A stretch of DNA of 64,000 bases, from the NCBI GenBank assembly GCA_049241565.1, contig JBMLQL010000042.1:62001-126000 (forward strand), in the 5' to 3' direction. The position numbers and the translations under genes were made by a program. Positions 1 to 7,995 of this stretch are shown piece by piece. Below the pieces are notes generated by a model. That model ran no database searches and had not been told where the DNA came from. It saw only the letters and a list, made by a program, of their open reading frames with translations. Source of the DNA: DZBG01 sp049241565. GTDB lineage: Bacteria; Bdellovibrionota; Bacteriovoracia; Bacteriovoracales; Bacteriovoracaceae. Each line of letters opens with the position of its first letter. Within the stretch, counting starts at the first letter, position 1.

Positions 1-206
1 ATGGAACTATTTTTATTAATACTGGAACTTGGACTAAGATGGTGAATCTAGACCTAGGACAGTGGAATAATGGTAACGCTCTTACTTACGCTAAGATCTA
101 TATCAAAGCTGATGATTATACTCTAGAGCAGTTCGATGAAGTAGTTGAAGTCGATTTAAAGCACTGGCAAGGAATTAAAAGTCTTCCTTATGGTGAGTAT
201 CACTAA
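1..206 (+). CDS. C-terminal fragment, metallophosphoesterase-like protein
   Basis: An open frame enters from the left edge (first full codon at base 3) and stops with TAA at 204-206, giving about 67 residues. The visible start of the fragment, around FINTGTWTKMVNLDL, resembles the end of calcineurin-type phosphoesterases, where a conserved NTGTW or NSGTW strand follows the last metal-binding histidines. The catalytic motifs would lie upstream, outside the window, so the assignment rests on this one strand and general composition. Its stop codon overlaps the stop of the convergent gene at 203-562. Confidence 0.5.
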   Translation, partial: GTIFINTGTWTKMVNLDLGQWNNGNALTYAKIYIKADDYTLEQFDEVVEVDLKHWQGIKSLPYGEYH

Positions 207-562
207 GAGCTAATTTGCTCTAATTTCAACAGCAGCTTATCACTCGTGAAGGGAAGTTCCATGATATGGGAGAGACCCACTTTATTGATCAGATCAATTG
301 TAATCTTTTCTTTTTCTCCATAGGTCACATACTTAATTTTCTGAGACTCTAGAAGATGAATAAGGGACTTATCAGAGTGAACACAGTTAAAAATAACGAG
401 ATCAAAAACATGACTCTTCTTAGAGATATGCTCTGTAAACTTCTCTGAGCTAGCAAAATAATACTGGGAAAGAACTCCAATCTTTAAAAGCATGGTTTTA
501 AGAAGGCCCCCAAAGGCCCAATTATTCTCAATAATCGCAATTCTAGTCTTAGTTGTTATCAT
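203..562 (-). CDS. Degenerate response-regulator receiver protein (pseudo-receiver)
   Basis: A 119-residue single-domain protein with the pattern of a CheY-like receiver: hydrophobic strand IAII ending in E12, strand FDLVIF at 53-58, and a late LPFTSDKL helix region where receivers normally have KPF. The residue at the phospho-acceptor position is N59 and not Asp, and the conserved Lys is replaced by Leu (MELPF). If it folds as a receiver it probably cannot be phosphorylated normally and may act by protein contact. It has no output domain. It lies upstream of and divergent from flagellin, so a motility role is possible but not shown. No clear ribosome binding site was seen. Confidence 0.6.
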   Translation of the reverse strand: MITTKTRIAIIENNWAFGGLLKTMLLKIGVLSQYYFASSEKFTEHISKKSHVFDLVIFNCVHSDKSLIHLLESQKIKYVTYGEKEKITIDLINKVGLSHIMELPFTSDKLLLKLEQISS

Positions 563-690
563 GATAGTTAATCATAGCAGTCAAGCGCTCTTCTTGCAAA
601 GAGTCTAACTTACTGAAAAGTGAGAAAACTGCTCATATACCAGCACTGCTTTAGTCGGACATAAAGTTAAAAAAATAATTAAAGAGGCCC

Positions 691-717
691 TTAAGTTTAT
701 TTTGCGGACTCCGAAAT
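691..717 (+). promoter_or_regulatory. Sigma-28 (FliA)-type promoter for flagellin
   Basis: TTAAGTTT at 691-698, an 11-base spacer, then TCCGAAAT at 710-717. The flagellar sigma-28 consensus is TAAAGTTT-N11-GCCGATAA, so the -35 box matches at seven of eight positions and the -10 box keeps the CCGA core. It lies about 140 bases before the flagellin start. The leader also holds a small hairpin (TCATCAA/TTGATGA, 814-832) just before the ribosome binding site. Confidence 0.55.
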
Positions 718-855
718 GATGTTTGTCACTCACTAATGAGAGACACAATATTTGAAATTTAACAAATATCTTTAGCACGGAAGCTTATCGATTTCTCAAG
801 GTTGGGAAGTAGATCATCAAGGATTTTGATGAGGAAAAAACCAAGGAGGATTTTC

Positions 856-1689
856 ATGGGTTTCCGTATTAACACAAACATCGCGTCGATTGCAGCGCAA
901 CGTTCACTTTCAGTGAATAATCGCGAATCAGAGAACAACCTCGCTAAGTTGTCATCTGGTACAAGAATCACGAAAGCATCAGACGATGCTGCTGGTCTAG
1001 CGATCTCTGAGAAATTAAAAGCTAACATTCGCTCTTTAAAACAAGCTGACCGAAACGCCAACGATGGTATCTCGATGATTCAAACTGCCGAAGGTGGTTT
1101 AAATGAATCATCGGCAATCCTTACTCGTATGCGTGAGCTTGCCATCCAAACTTCTTCTGATACTGTAGGTGACGTTGAACGTGGTATGACAAATATGGAG
1201 TACCAAAACCTTAAGCAAGAGCTTGAGCGTATTGCCCAAGTGACTGAGTTTAACGGTAAAAAACTTCTTAATGGAGAAGGCGGACAGTTTGAGTTCCAAA
1301 TTGGTGCTAATAACGACTCCTTCCAGGATAGAATCGGATACGACGCTGGTATGGCAAACTCAAAAATGGATGCACTTGGAGTTTCTGAACTAGATGTTTC
1401 ATCTAAAGAAGGATCACAGTCTTCACTTGCTGCGGTAGATGCTGCGATTGAAAAAGTGTCTGGGCAAAGAGCCTACCTTGGTGCGATTCAAAACAGACTC
1501 GTTTCAACATCGAATAACTTACAAGTAAACGTAGAAAACATTTCACAAGCTAACTCTCGTATCCGTGATGTTGACTACGCTGATGCAACTGCTACTAAAG
1601 CTAAAAATGATATCTTGAGCTCTGCTGGTACATCTGTTCTTGCTCAAGCTAACATGAGTGGGCAAAATGCTCTTAAACTAATTGGTTAA
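856..1689 (+). CDS. fliC: Flagellin
   Basis: A 277-residue flagellin, the subunit of the flagellar filament, exported through the flagellar type III pathway. The N-terminal D0/D1 helix is typical (MGFRINTNIASIAAQRSL, then NLAKLSSGTRITKASDDAAGLAIS) and so is the C-terminal helix (SRIRDVDYADATATKAKNDI ... SVLAQANMSGQNALKLIG). The variable central part is almost absent, so this is a short core flagellin of the kind found in Bdellovibrio, where several paralogs share one sheathed filament. The start at 856 is chosen because AAGGAGGA lies at 843-850 and the mature motif begins there. An in-frame ATG further upstream at 802 has no such site. It is a single-gene unit with a sigma-28-like promoter and a strong terminator. 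Confidence 0.96.
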   Translation: MGFRINTNIASIAAQRSLSVNNRESENNLAKLSSGTRITKASDDAAGLAISEKLKANIRSLKQADRNANDGISMIQTAEGGLNESSAILTRMRELAIQTSSDTVGDVERGMTNMEYQNLKQELERIAQVTEFNGKKLLNGEGGQFEFQIGANNDSFQDRIGYDAGMANSKMDALGVSELDVSSKEGSQSSLAAVDAAIEKVSGQRAYLGAIQNRLVSTSNNLQVNVENISQANSRIRDVDYADATATKAKNDILSSAGTSVLAQANMSGQNALKLIG

Positions 1690-1716
1690 TTTGAACGATT
1701 AATCATCCTGTAATAG

Positions 1717-1743
1717 GCCCCGTCGTATGACGGGGCTTTTTTT
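1717..1743 (+). terminator. Rho-independent terminator of flagellin
   Basis: Perfect 8-bp GC-rich stem GCCCCGTC / GACGGGGC with a GTAT loop, followed by seven T residues. It starts 27 bases after the flagellin stop. Confidence 0.95.
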
Positions 1744-1821
1744 GTTTAAGAAATCTTAACTTAATCCTTATTCACTTATTTCTAAAATAATCAATATAAT
1801 ATCTCTTTTTAGGAGGTAGAG

Positions 1822-3234
1822 ATGAACCCGAAAGATTTTCTTTATGGACGTAAAGGCCCATGGCCACAACCTTGTCCTGATCACCCTTATGGTGAGTCTC
1901 CTGGGGTGATTCATTTACCTTGGGGAGAATGGATAGATTGGTGGGCCAATATTGGACTTCGTTACATGATTCAGTGGCCAGTCTTTACACCAGTTTATTT
2001 TTTACAGGGATTATTTAATCCGGGGTGCAAAGAAGTAAGTGATAGCGAGTTTCATGAGTATCTTACAAACTCTATGATGTCTCGATTCATTACTCCTCAG
2101 TTAGATGAAGTCGATAAAACTATTTTTAAAGATTATATTAAGCCTAATGACACTTATTTCATTGCTGATCTAGAGCCACTGAGGACAGTGACAACTTTCA
2201 AGGGGCAGTATCTTAGCCCAACAAAAACACTGCTCCGAAATCTAGGTGAAAACAAATTCGACATTATCTGTATCTTCGTTGATAAAACGAAAACGATTTT
2301 GACTTCAACTGATGGTGAGGCTTGGGAGCTGGCAAAATACTTTGTCCTTCAAGGGGGCGCCATTTGTGCTACTCTGGTTGTTCATCCACTATTGCATTTT
2401 CCTCTTGATAGTATCAATGCCATCACCAAAACAGCTCTACCTAAAGAGCATCCTCTGTTTAAACTTCTTTACGAGCATCTTAGGTTCACTCTTCCATTAG
2501 AAAATGCAGTTTTAAATTTTAAAATGTCTCTTTTGCATCCTGATGGCTGGTGGAAAACCTATGCTCCTTATCCTGGGCCCTATGATGGAATCAGAGACCT
2601 TCTCGTTGAAGGATATAAAGGGATCAAAAATAATGATTCTTACCCACCATTTGAGTATCCGCGTCGTCCACCTAAGATTTATTCGGGCTATGGAGATTTT
2701 TTAGATGCTTATTATGAGACCATCTATCATTTTGTGGATGATGTTTTAAAAGAGATTCCTAAAAATGATCATCATGTGAAAAACTGGGCCAATTATATTC
2801 ATCAATGGATTCCAGGATTTCCAGATGGAGATGAAATTTTTGAAGGGAAAACATTCACAGAGGTCGTGTCTTATTTTATATGGGATGTGACCGTCGGGCA
2901 CACTCTTGATCATTACAATTTCTCGAAAATGGATATCAGAAAGGTTCCTCTGAGGCTGAGACAAGCTCCTCCAACTAAAGAAACAAAGATCAAATCAAGA
3001 AAGAAGCTTCAGTCAGCTAACGATTTGATGAGATATAAATTGGCCATGAGACTTTTTTTTGGACCAACTGTTGTTACTAAATTCATTGATGTGAAGTATG
3101 ATTTTAAGTCTAAAAATCTACTTGATAGAGCCTCAAAATTTATTGAGGAATTAAAGCAAACAGAGAAAACTCTTAAGAAAAAGGGACTTGATTATATCCC
3201 TCTAGATGATATTGCTCGTACGATACAGTTTTAG
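1822..3234 (+). CDS. Compact lipoxygenase-like dioxygenase
   Basis: A 470-residue protein with no signal peptide. Residues 188-230 (HPLLH, then DSINAITKTALPKEHPLFKL and LLYEHLRFTLPLEN) follow the lipoxygenase catalytic-domain pattern: two metal-ligand histidines, a fixed gap of 17 residues, then HPxxKLLxPHxRxT. A second pair, H360-TLD-H364, fits the later His-x3-His/Asn ligand pair. The N-terminal PLAT domain of plant and animal enzymes is missing. The first pair here is H188-x3-H192, whereas most iron enzymes have x4; x3 is known from fungal manganese lipoxygenases. The C-terminal residue, whose carboxylate should bind the metal, is Phe (usually Ile or Val). The expected reaction is dioxygenation of polyunsaturated fatty acids; the substrate is unknown. 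The AGGAGG at 1811-1816 supports the start. Confidence 0.65.
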   Translation: MNPKDFLYGRKGPWPQPCPDHPYGESPGVIHLPWGEWIDWWANIGLRYMIQWPVFTPVYFLQGLFNPGCKEVSDSEFHEYLTNSMMSRFITPQLDEVDKTIFKDYIKPNDTYFIADLEPLRTVTTFKGQYLSPTKTLLRNLGENKFDIICIFVDKTKTILTSTDGEAWELAKYFVLQGGAICATLVVHPLLHFPLDSINAITKTALPKEHPLFKLLYEHLRFTLPLENAVLNFKMSLLHPDGWWKTYAPYPGPYDGIRDLLVEGYKGIKNNDSYPPFEYPRRPPKIYSGYGDFLDAYYETIYHFVDDVLKEIPKNDHHVKNWANYIHQWIPGFPDGDEIFEGKTFTEVVSYFIWDVTVGHTLDHYNFSKMDIRKVPLRLRQAPPTKETKIKSRKKLQSANDLMRYKLAMRLFFGPTVVTKFIDVKYDFKSKNLLDRASKFIEELKQTEKTLKKKGLDYIPLDDIARTIQF

Positions 3235-3614
3235 ATATGTTTGAGGCTCAATTTGATTTCAGTAAATTCCTTTGTATCAGGATTTTCTTTAGTCATCCCT
3301 GCCTCATTCTCACCGAGAACGATTACTTCGGCTTTAGAGAGCGTTTTTAGTGTGACGCCTTGTTTTTGAATAAGTTCAACTTGGATGAGCTGAGCATCTT
3401 TCTTATCTTTAACCTGATCTGGGAGATTAAATTTTGAAGGTAGCTTCACATGAACAATAAGTTCACCATTTTGAAATGAGTAAGATTTGTCGTGATTCAC
3501 TTTTTGCTGAATCGCTAGTTTCTTCCCGTTAACATTAAAACTCCCATTAAGATTCCAGCAGGCCCAAAGAGGAAAAGAGTTTAAAATTAAGATCCCAATG
3601 ATTATTTTTTTCAT
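3231..3614 (-). CDS. Small secreted protein of unknown function
   Basis: About 127 residues: MKK, a hydrophobic stretch (IIIGILILNSFPLWA) and a probable signal-peptidase site before CWNLNG, then a beta-rich charged domain (GKKLAIQQK, YSFQNGELIVHVKLPSKF). No family was recognised. The ATG at 3612-3614 overlaps the thiolase stop as ATGA, so it is translationally coupled as the last gene of the Paa-like cluster; a TTG two codons upstream is also possible. Its stop overlaps that of the convergent lipoxygenase-like gene. Confidence 0.7.
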   Translation of the reverse strand: MKKIIIGILILNSFPLWACWNLNGSFNVNGKKLAIQQKVNHDKSYSFQNGELIVHVKLPSKFNLPDQVKDKKDAQLIQVELIQKQGVTLKTLSKAEVIVLGENEAGMTKENPDTKEFTEIKLSLKHI

Positions 3615-4813
3615 CGACAATTCTCAACAGATACAGCAATCCCCTGGCCAACACCAATACACATGGCCGCTAGGCCCTTTTTGTATTCAGGATGTTTTTG
3701 CATTTGATGAATCATCGTTGAGAGAATTCTCGTTCCTGAACATCCGAGGGGATGTCCAATGGCAATTGAGCCACCATTCTTATTAACTTTGCTTGGATCT
3801 ATTTCTAACTCTTTCATACAAGAGAGTACTTGAACGGCAAAAGCTTCATTGAGTTCAAAGATATCAAAATCATTAATCTTAAAACCAAATCGGTTCATGA
3901 GTTTTTGAGAAGCACCTACTGGGCCAAGGCCCATAATATTGGGGTGCAGACCATGAACGGCCCCCCCAGTGATCATGGCTAGAGGTTTTAAGTTGTGACG
4001 TTTCACAAAGTCTTCTGAGCAAATCACAACCATGCTTGCTCCATCATTAATTGACGAAGCATTCCCCGCAGTCACGGTCCCATCCTTTCTAAAAACGGCA
4101 CGAAGCTTAGAGAGCTTATCCAAAGAAGTATCAGCACGTGGCCCTTCATCTTTTTCAACTATTGTTGGGCCTTTTTTTGATTCAATGGTCAGGGGGAGAA
4201 TCTCATCCTTAAAAAGTCCGGCCTCAGAAGCGGCTACAGCTTTTTGATGAGAGCTTAAGGCAAATTTATCTTGTTCTTCACGAGTGATACCGTGAACTTT
4301 TTGAACTTCTTCTGCGGTTTCACCCATCCCGAGTAATGGAAAGAGTTCGGCCATTTTCGGATTTTCAAAACGCCAGCCAAGTGCCGTATCCCACATCTTC
4401 TGGCCACGATCAAAGCCAGAGTTTGCTTTGCTCATGACATAGGGAGCACGTGACATGCTTTCAGCTCCACCTGCAATAAAGCAATCTCCCATCCCGGCCT
4501 GAATGCGTGAATGAGCATCAATGACAGCATCAAGAGAAGAGCCGCAAAGGCGATTAATAGTTGTGCCAGGAACTTCAAAAGGATAGCCAGCGAGTAATAG
4601 ACTCATTCGAGCAATATTTCGATTATCTTCGCCGGCCTGGTTAGCACAGCCAATAATTGTATCATCTATTTCTTTGAGATCATGCTTGGCATGAGTGGCG
4701 TAATCCTTAAAGAGTGTGGCCAACATATCATCCACACGCATTGAAGAGAGAACTCCTCCAAATGAGCCGATAGGAGTGCGTTTCGCGTGAATAATATAAG
4801 AAACTTTTTTCAT
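3611..4813 (-). CDS. paaJ: Acetyl-CoA acyltransferase, 3-oxoadipyl-CoA thiolase type
   Basis: A 400-residue thiolase that cleaves a 3-oxoacyl-CoA with CoA to give acetyl-CoA. The nucleophile is C90 in NRLCGSSLDAV. The GHPLGCSGTR loop and the MCIGVGQG motif near the C terminus carry the catalytic His and second Cys. GCANQAGEDNRNIARM and AESMSRAPYVM are typical of the PcaF/PaaJ branch that acts on 3-oxoadipyl-CoA, although an ordinary FadA role cannot be excluded. It lies two bases downstream of the dehydrogenase C-terminal fragment and is followed with an ATGA overlap by a small secreted protein. The operon order (oxygenase, dehydrogenase, thiolase) supports aromatic or dicarboxylic acyl-CoA degradation. 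Confidence 0.88.
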   Translation of the reverse strand: MKKVSYIIHAKRTPIGSFGGVLSSMRVDDMLATLFKDYATHAKHDLKEIDDTIIGCANQAGEDNRNIARMSLLLAGYPFEVPGTTINRLCGSSLDAVIDAHSRIQAGMGDCFIAGGAESMSRAPYVMSKANSGFDRGQKMWDTALGWRFENPKMAELFPLLGMGETAEEVQKVHGITREEQDKFALSSHQKAVAASEAGLFKDEILPLTIESKKGPTIVEKDEGPRADTSLDKLSKLRAVFRKDGTVTAGNASSINDGASMVVICSEDFVKRHNLKPLAMITGGAVHGLHPNIMGLGPVGASQKLMNRFGFKINDFDIFELNEAFAVQVLSCMKELEIDPSKVNKNGGSIAIGHPLGCSGTRILSTMIHQMQKHPEYKKGLAAMCIGVGQGIAVSVENCR

Positions 4814-4815
4814 TT

Positions 4816-5337
4816 TTAATTCCCTCTTTCTAAAAGAAGAGTGTTGATTCGGTAACGTTCGTCTTGCGTTTTATTTTTAAGCTCTTTTAACAGCGTGATA
4901 AAATATTTCTCTCGTCCTTGGGCCCATTCAAAAGGGCCTTTTGGGTAATTGACCCCAAATTTCATGGCCCGGTTAATATCTTCCTCTGAAGCCACTTTAT
5001 CCTCAAGAGTGAAGAAGGCTTCATTCACGATCTGGGCAATGGTTCTTGGGAAAATAAAGCCGCAAGAAACGATTGTTGTTTCAACGGGATTGTATCCAAG
5101 GGCCTTAAAGTCTTGAAGAACTTGCTCACTTCTTTCTTTGAAATGGATTTCAACTTTTTTATTCTCATCACAAAACAGGGCAGCAAAAGATCCTTTGAGC
5201 TGGTTATAAGAAGAATAAAAATCTGAAGGATCGTAGCACGAGAGGTCCATATAAATAGAATCTTCAGGATGTTGCTCAAGGAATTCTTTAATCTGTTCTT
5301 TGCTTTTAAAGCCAAATTCAATAATGGTTTTACTCAT
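4816..5337 (-). CDS. 3-hydroxyacyl-CoA dehydrogenase, C-terminal half (split PaaH-like)
   Basis: About 173 residues. The second half (GFIFPRTIAQIVNEAFFTLE, then MKFGVNYPKGPFEWA) is a 3HCDH C-terminal domain. The first half resembles the degenerate Rossmann remnant that sits between the two C-terminal domains in long PaaH/FadB-type dehydrogenases. It has no NAD-binding GxGxxG motif and cannot be an enzyme alone. The chosen ATG (5335-5337) overlaps the upstream dehydrogenase stop by eight bases; the same frame stays open a further 34 codons upstream. It therefore looks like the distal half of a PaaH-like protein split into two coupled genes, or a frameshift product. Confidence 0.75.
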   Translation of the reverse strand: MSKTIIEFGFKSKEQIKEFLEQHPEDSIYMDLSCYDPSDFYSSYNQLKGSFAALFCDENKKVEIHFKERSEQVLQDFKALGYNPVETTIVSCGFIFPRTIAQIVNEAFFTLEDKVASEEDINRAMKFGVNYPKGPFEWAQGREKYFITLLKELKNKTQDERYRINTLLLERGN

Positions 5338-6193
5338 AAGTATAAAAACCTTTTTTGGTTTTACGGCCAAAACGCTTCTCATCAACCATTTGTTTTTGAA
5401 GCTTGTGAGGAGCAAATCGAGGTTCCTGTTGGTAAGCATCCCAAACTGAACAAGTGACAGAATAATTCACCTCAACACCGATGAGATCCATGAGTTCAAA
5501 AGGGCCCATTTTAAATCCACCAACTTCTTTGAGGATATGATCAATCTCTTTCAGTTTGGCCTGATCTTCAGTCTCAGCAATTCGCAGCGGTTCACCATAA
5601 AAATTTCTCGCGACACGATTAACGATAAAGCCTGGTGAGTCTTTGCAAAGTGCAGGCTTTTTTCCTTTTGAGTCAAACCAGTGATAAAGATCTTGGCCCA
5701 GAGAAGGTGATGTGTTCTTACCTAGAATCACTTCAACAAGTTTCATGATTGTGGCCGGATTAAAAAAATGAAGACCGATAAACTTTGATTTTCTTTCCTC
5801 TTTTACTGCTTCAGAAAGAAGAGTGATAGGGAAGCTTGACGTATTTGAAGCAAGGATTGTTTTTTCAGAAAAGTTTTTATCCAGATCAGTAAAAAGATTT
5901 TTTTTGATTTCTAGATTTTCAACGATGGCCTCGATGACGAGATCAGCATTTTTATTGGCATTTTGAAGTTGTTTGACTTCAAGAAAGGGCTTCATCTGAT
6001 TCATCTTGCAAGAGGTAAGCTTCTCTTTTTCGACAAGTTTTTCCCACGAGCGATGAATCTTTGTGATGGCCTTATTTAATTGTTCTTGATTTGAATCGAC
6101 GAGTTCAACAGAAACGAATTGACTGGCAAACCATTCAGCGATGCCAGAACCCATGGTTCCGGCACCGATAACGACAACAGATTTAATGTCCAT
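5330..6193 (-). CDS. paaH: 3-hydroxyacyl-CoA dehydrogenase, NAD-binding half (PaaH-like)
   Basis: 287 residues with the NAD motif GAGTMGSGIAEW (10-21), the HFFNPA motif with catalytic H142, E154 in KLVEVI, and DSPGFIVNRV leading into the helical dimerisation domain, ending in KTKKGFYTYE. It oxidises a 3-hydroxyacyl-CoA to the 3-oxo form. This length matches stand-alone 3-hydroxybutyryl-CoA dehydrogenases, so it may be fully active without its partner. It lies two bases after the PaaA-like gene and overlaps the C-terminal half gene. Confidence 0.9.
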   Translation of the reverse strand: MDIKSVVVIGAGTMGSGIAEWFASQFVSVELVDSNQEQLNKAITKIHRSWEKLVEKEKLTSCKMNQMKPFLEVKQLQNANKNADLVIEAIVENLEIKKNLFTDLDKNFSEKTILASNTSSFPITLLSEAVKEERKSKFIGLHFFNPATIMKLVEVILGKNTSPSLGQDLYHWFDSKGKKPALCKDSPGFIVNRVARNFYGEPLRIAETEDQAKLKEIDHILKEVGGFKMGPFELMDLIGVEVNYSVTCSVWDAYQQEPRFAPHKLQKQMVDEKRFGRKTKKGFYTYE

Positions 6194-6195
6194 GA

Positions 6196-7011
6196 TTAGT
6201 GTTTGTATTCAATAGGCTGAGCAGCTTCATTATACTCAGGAACAATCAGTCCCCATTCTGCACACTTCTCATTGATCTCTTTCACAAAAGCAGCTCTTAC
6301 ATCTGCGTTCGAGCGGTTTTTAAGACCAAGTTTTTGATAAATATCGTTCCCCATTCCTGTTGATTTTCCAAATGTGTTCATCACACGTGGCCACCAAAGG
6401 TTAAGGCGCTGTTGAAGGAAAGCTTTTTTTTCTGGGTCTTGGGCCATTAATTTAACAGTCTTATCTCCATGAGCAAGATGCATATGCTCTTCCTTACAGA
6501 TTGTCCCAATAGCATTCTTCCAAGGGATATAAGATGAGTTCAGGGTGTCTTCAAGGACATGTCCTGCAGCTCTATCCATGAGGAAGTTAAATAGACAGAA
6601 ATCTTCCCAATGAGTGATTTGGTAGTAGAAGATATTTACGCGCTTATCTCTTTTTGCACGAGAAAAACCAATATTGGCCAGATCATCTGGAAGTCTCCAG
6701 TCAAATTCATGGGCAAGCATATGATCGTGAGTTTTCTCACCTAGATCATCAAGAATTTTATAAATCACATGAGCGTGTCTCATTTCATCTTTTACAATTT
6801 GGGCCACAAGCACGCGCTCGTGAGCATTGGGGGCTTTCGCAATCCATGGCATATAACCAAGACCGCCTGCATATTCTGAATCTGCTTGCATCCAAAGGAG
6901 GTTTAAAAGATTTTTGCGGTAAATCTCTGGCATAGCATCTGTAGAATCAAATGTTTTACCATTTTTGATGTCTTCGAAAAGCTTTAGATCTTCTGATGTG
7001 TATTGGTTCAT
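6196..7011 (-). CDS. PaaA/PaaC-family diiron protein (phenylacetyl-CoA epoxidase-like)
   Basis: 271 residues. The N-terminal AMPEIYRKNLL, IAKAPN and WWPRVMNTFG segments follow E. coli PaaA, the catalytic subunit of the phenylacetyl-CoA 1,2-epoxidase. Candidate diiron ligands are E46 (ADSEYAG), E76 with H79 (DEMRH), E136 and E175 with H178 (EEHMH), a carboxylate-bridged ferritin-like pattern. No PaaB, PaaC, PaaD or PaaE gene is adjacent, so its structural partner and reductase are missing from this window. Some standalone relatives exist, so a different substrate is possible. It is first in the minus-strand operon, with AAGGAG just before its ATG. Confidence 0.75.
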   Translation of the reverse strand: MNQYTSEDLKLFEDIKNGKTFDSTDAMPEIYRKNLLNLLWMQADSEYAGGLGYMPWIAKAPNAHERVLVAQIVKDEMRHAHVIYKILDDLGEKTHDHMLAHEFDWRLPDDLANIGFSRAKRDKRVNIFYYQITHWEDFCLFNFLMDRAAGHVLEDTLNSSYIPWKNAIGTICKEEHMHLAHGDKTVKLMAQDPEKKAFLQQRLNLWWPRVMNTFGKSTGMGNDIYQKLGLKNRSNADVRAAFVKEINEKCAEWGLIVPEYNEAAQPIEYKH

Positions 7012-7123
7012 AAGAACTCCTTAGATTTTAAACTATATAGTAGAAACGTATCAATATTTATGAAAATAAGGAATCTAAAAGGAATTAGACGGAGCTAAGT
7101 TGCTGAAAATATGTAAGTTTAAT

Positions 7124-7158
7124 GTTGGTTATTTACAATCCAATTTTAAATAACCAAC
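7124..7158. repeat. 12-bp perfect inverted repeat between regulator and Paa-like operon
   Basis: GTTGGTTATTTA at 7124-7135 and its exact complement at 7147-7158, with an 11-base spacer. There is no T run next to either arm, so a classic terminator is doubtful. It lies about 115 bases upstream of the PaaA-like start and just past the stop of the TIGR02147 gene. It could be an operator for the operon or a weak terminator of the regulator gene. A separate palindrome TCAAATTAATTTGA (7172-7185) covers the regulator's stop codon. Confidence 0.6.
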
Positions 7159-7176
7159 TGATTTTTCAGTATCAAA

Positions 7177-7995
7177 TTAATTTGACTGGGTTAATGGAAA
7201 CAAACTTAAGTTCATTTGATAGACATTTTCCCCACCCGGAGAGTGAAGTTTTGTTAGTTTGTTCCTACACTGGCGTATTATTTCTTTTGCCATTGGAATT
7301 TGATCTTTGTTTAAAACAATTGAAAAAGATTGGAACTCTCTTTGCTCTAAGGGCATTTTTATTGCCTTTTTGCTAAGGTCTGCCATTTGAGCATAATAAT
7401 TTTCAACGAAATTATATTTTTTATCATTCTCTGTTGAGATTAAGTCATAAACTAATGTTGCTGTCCCTTCATCATCAATATTTAATAGGCCTTTCTCCTT
7501 AATGTAATCCAGGGCCGAATGTACTAATTCAATAGGTAGATGCTCTCGTAGAGAAGACTGTATATTTTCAGCAGTCATTTTGAAGTCTTTTAATTCTGCG
7601 AGAGAGAGTATTGTAGTAAAAATCCAATGAGAGAAAAAATCTCCATCAGTGAATCTTCGAATACTGATTGATTCTTTATTTGATGGAGTAAGTTCATTCA
7701 TAAATAAATCGTAAAGCATTTCTTCAAGATCAGTCGTTGATTTACTCTTTGCAACCATTGACATGAAATACATGTACTCAGACTTATCAAGACCTATTTT
7801 ATCAATAATATTTTTAACTATTGCTGGTCTCAGAGCTTTTTTGCCTTTAAGAATTTCAACTAAGACAGCGGGGGAGCTAAAGCCTAATTCTTCAGACCAT
7901 TTCCTGATGGAAAAACTGTCGTCTTCTCGTTTCTTAAGATGAATAAAATCTTGAATATAGGCCATAGGTTCTTTGTAATTATAAACAGATAGCAT
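7177..7995 (-). CDS. TIGR02147-family (DUF4423) regulatory protein
   Basis: 272 residues. The N-terminal region (SIRKWSEELGFSSPAVLVEILKGKKALR) looks like a short HTH domain. The C-terminal end (QCRNKLTKL, then NVYQMNLSLFPLT) is the hallmark of the TIGR02147 family, which is abundant in Bdellovibrio and Fibrobacter and generally thought to be transcriptional regulators. The ATG follows a strong AAGGAGG. It is divergent from four small secreted-protein genes across a 186-base gap, so it may control them, and it also lies upstream of the Paa-like operon. Confidence 0.85.
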   Translation of the reverse strand: MLSVYNYKEPMAYIQDFIHLKKREDDSFSIRKWSEELGFSSPAVLVEILKGKKALRPAIVKNIIDKIGLDKSEYMYFMSMVAKSKSTTDLEEMLYDLFMNELTPSNKESISIRRFTDGDFFSHWIFTTILSLAELKDFKMTAENIQSSLREHLPIELVHSALDYIKEKGLLNIDDEGTATLVYDLISTENDKKYNFVENYYAQMADLSKKAIKMPLEQREFQSFSIVLNKDQIPMAKEIIRQCRNKLTKLHSPGGENVYQMNLSLFPLTQSN

